Both the position numbers and the translations under genes were made by a program. The notes below the pieces were generated by a model. The model did no database searches. It was not told the origin of the DNA and worked only from the letters and a program-made list of their open reading frames with translations. Positions 62,699 through 64,000 of a stretch of DNA of 64,000 bases are shown here, in pieces. This DNA is from Parabacteroides sp. (GTDB taxonomy: Bacteria > Bacteroidota > Bacteroidia > Bacteroidales > Tannerellaceae), in contig JAFUOJ010000021.1 in the NCBI GenBank assembly GCA_017481945.1, positions 1 to 64,000 on the forward strand. The letters are read 5' to 3'. Numbering within the stretch: position 1 is the first letter of the stretch; each line of letters opens with the position of its first letter.

Positions 62699-64000
62699 TT
62701 AAAGTCGAGTAATACGAGCACCTATACTGTTCAATCGTTTATCAATATTCTGATACCCCCGATCTATCTGGTCTATATTATGGATACGGCTGGTTCCTTC
62801 CGCACTCATCGCTGCAATCAACAAAGCAATACCTGCACGAATATCGGGAGAAACCATCGTTGCTCCACGCAACTTAAAACGATTACCTAACCCAATAACC
62901 GTTGCACGGTGTGGATCACACAAAATAATCTGTGCCCCCATATCAATCAACTTGTCCACAAAGAACAAGCGACTTTCAAACATCTTCTGATGAATCAATA
63001 CACTACCTACTGCTTGTGTTGCTACCACAAGGAATACGCTCAACAAGTCAGGTGTCAATCCCGGCCACGGAGCGTCAGCAATCGTCATAATAGAACCATC
63101 AATGAAAGTATCAATCTGATATGAATCATGTGTCGGTATGTGAATATCATCTCCTTTCTGCTCAACCGTAATACCTAAACGGCGAAATGCGTCCGGAATA
63201 ATACCCAACTTCTCATATCCTGTATCCTTAATTGTAATATCAGAACCCGTCATTGCCGCCATTCCGATAAAACTACCTACCTCTATCATATCCGGCAGGA
63301 TAGTATGTGTTGTACCACCCAATACATCCACACCTTCAATCGTTAGTAAATTAGATCCCACTCCTGAGATACGAGCTCCCATCCCAATCAGCATGGAAGA
63401 TAATTGCTGTAAATAGGGTTCACATGCCGCATTATAAATAGTAGTCTTTCCCTCTGCTAAAACCGCAGCCATGAGAATATTAGCTGTACCTGTTACAGAA
63501 GCTTCATCCAACAGCATATAAGTTCCCTTCAACTTCTTGGCTTCAATCTCATACAACTGGCGATTGGGGTCATAAGAGAAGTTAGCACCTAACTTCTGAA
63601 TCCCTACAAAGTGTGTATCCAAACGACGGCGGCCAATCTTATCTCCTCCCGGTTTTGGCAATAAAGCTTTTCCAAAGCGGGCAACTAATGGACCGACAAT
63701 CATTACGGAACCTCGAAGCGAACTACTCTTGCGCAAGAACTCATCCGTTCCCAAATAATTCAAATCGACATCATCTGCTTGAAAAGTGTACGTACCAGTT
63801 GCTGGATGATCCACCTTTACCTGCATATCCCGTAAAAGCTGAATCAAGTTATTCACATCCAAAATATCCGGGACATTATGTATTGTCACCTTTTCGGAAG
63901 TCAACAACGTTGCACAAATTACCTGCAAAGCCTCATTCTTTGCACCCTGTGGAGTTATTTCACCGGACAACCGATACCCGCCTTCTATAACAAATGAGCT
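62699..64000 (-). CDS. murA: UDP-N-acetylglucosamine 1-carboxyvinyltransferase, 5' end cut by window
   Basis: The frame is open to the right edge, so 433 residues are visible, beginning SSFVIEGGYRLSGEITPQGA; probably only one or two residues are missing. It has the substrate-binding QGAKNEALQVICATL and LRGSVMIVGPLVARFGKALL, GGDKIGRRRLDTHFVGIQKL and GRRLGITVEQ-like segments. The usual catalytic Cys loop reads GPLVARFGKALLPKPGGDKI here, with Lys-Ala rather than the canonical Cys, as is seen in some Bacteroidetes. First committed step of peptidoglycan synthesis. Confidence 0.9.
   Translation of the reverse strand, partial: SSFVIEGGYRLSGEITPQGAKNEALQVICATLLTSEKVTIHNVPDILDVNNLIQLLRDMQVKVDHPATGTYTFQADDVDLNYLGTDEFLRKSSSLRGSVMIVGPLVARFGKALLPKPGGDKIGRRRLDTHFVGIQKLGANFSYDPNRQLYEIEAKKLKGTYMLLDEASVTGTANILMAAVLAEGKTTIYNAACEPYLQQLSSMLIGMGARISGVGSNLLTIEGVDVLGGTTHTILPDMIEVGSFIGMAAMTGSDITIKDTGYEKLGIIPDAFRRLGITVEQKGDDIHIPTHDSYQIDTFIDGSIMTIADAPWPGLTPDLLSVFLVVATQAVGSVLIHQKMFESRLFFVDKLIDMGAQIILCDPHRATVIGLGNRFKLRGATMVSPDIRAGIALLIAAMSAEGTSRIHNIDQIDRGYQNIDKRLNSIGARITRL

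Overview
The window is a chromosomal segment from a Bacteroidota bacterium of the order Bacteroidales. The evidence is the rnf operon headed by rseC, gldE, DUF3078 and DUF4837 proteins, an 1123-residue SecA, a GH106 enzyme, BspA-type LRRs, NVEALA peptides, and many promoter boxes of the Bacteroidetes -7 form TAnnTTTG. Parabacteroides or a relative in Tannerellaceae is my best guess, from gene content alone. I saw no rRNA, tRNA, CRISPR array, transposase or phage gene.

Layout. 1-3674: an NVEALA peptide module, with a thioredoxin-like lipoprotein, a beta-propeller lipoprotein, two small NVEALA precursors and a divergent membrane-bound winged-helix regulator. 3675-4558: non-coding apart from a broken helix-turn-helix fragment, and rich in dyads. 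4559-12746: a DUF3078 barrel protein, then rseC-rnfBCDGEA and galE (energy-conserving ferredoxin:NAD oxidoreductase). 12849-19038: acyltransferase, AraC regulator, HAD phosphatase and a lone GH106 alpha-L-rhamnosidase. 19202-26233: an unfamiliar seven-gene minus-strand operon of mostly membrane or exported proteins (zinc ribbon, BspA LRR, TM2, large TPR lipoprotein, 51-residue membrane peptide, DUF2628-like, DUF456). 26290-26567: an apparently untranslated, highly structured RNA. 26645-27595: an HU-like gene and its long leader.

27596-41866 is largely housekeeping: manA-glgB, a cation/proton antiporter, a nucleotidyltransferase-HEPN protein, sbcCD, DUF4837-pdxA and rlmN. 41974-49633 is an envelope cluster: coaX, a barrel protein, a TPR protein, lptC, gldE and a PpiD-like chaperone. 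49846-51478 holds a small PH-like membrane protein, a palindrome array and an HU-winged-helix fusion. 51515-57731 is DUF4105, a PafA-like protein lacking most metal ligands, and secA. 57921-64000 has a TPR protein, then rseP, dxr, an M23 peptidase, rimM and murA (cut by the window end).

The observations I rate highest are: (1) three four-unit arrays of evenly spaced short palindromes, two of them built from the same 18-bp dyad at an exact 22-bp pitch, in the leaders of HU-like genes or in comparable non-coding DNA; (2) the roughly 280-nt structured RNA, with mutually exclusive or pseudoknotted long-range pairings; (3) the NVEALA module with its membrane regulator; (4) the seven-gene envelope operon; (5) the degenerate PafA homologue between DUF4105 and secA.
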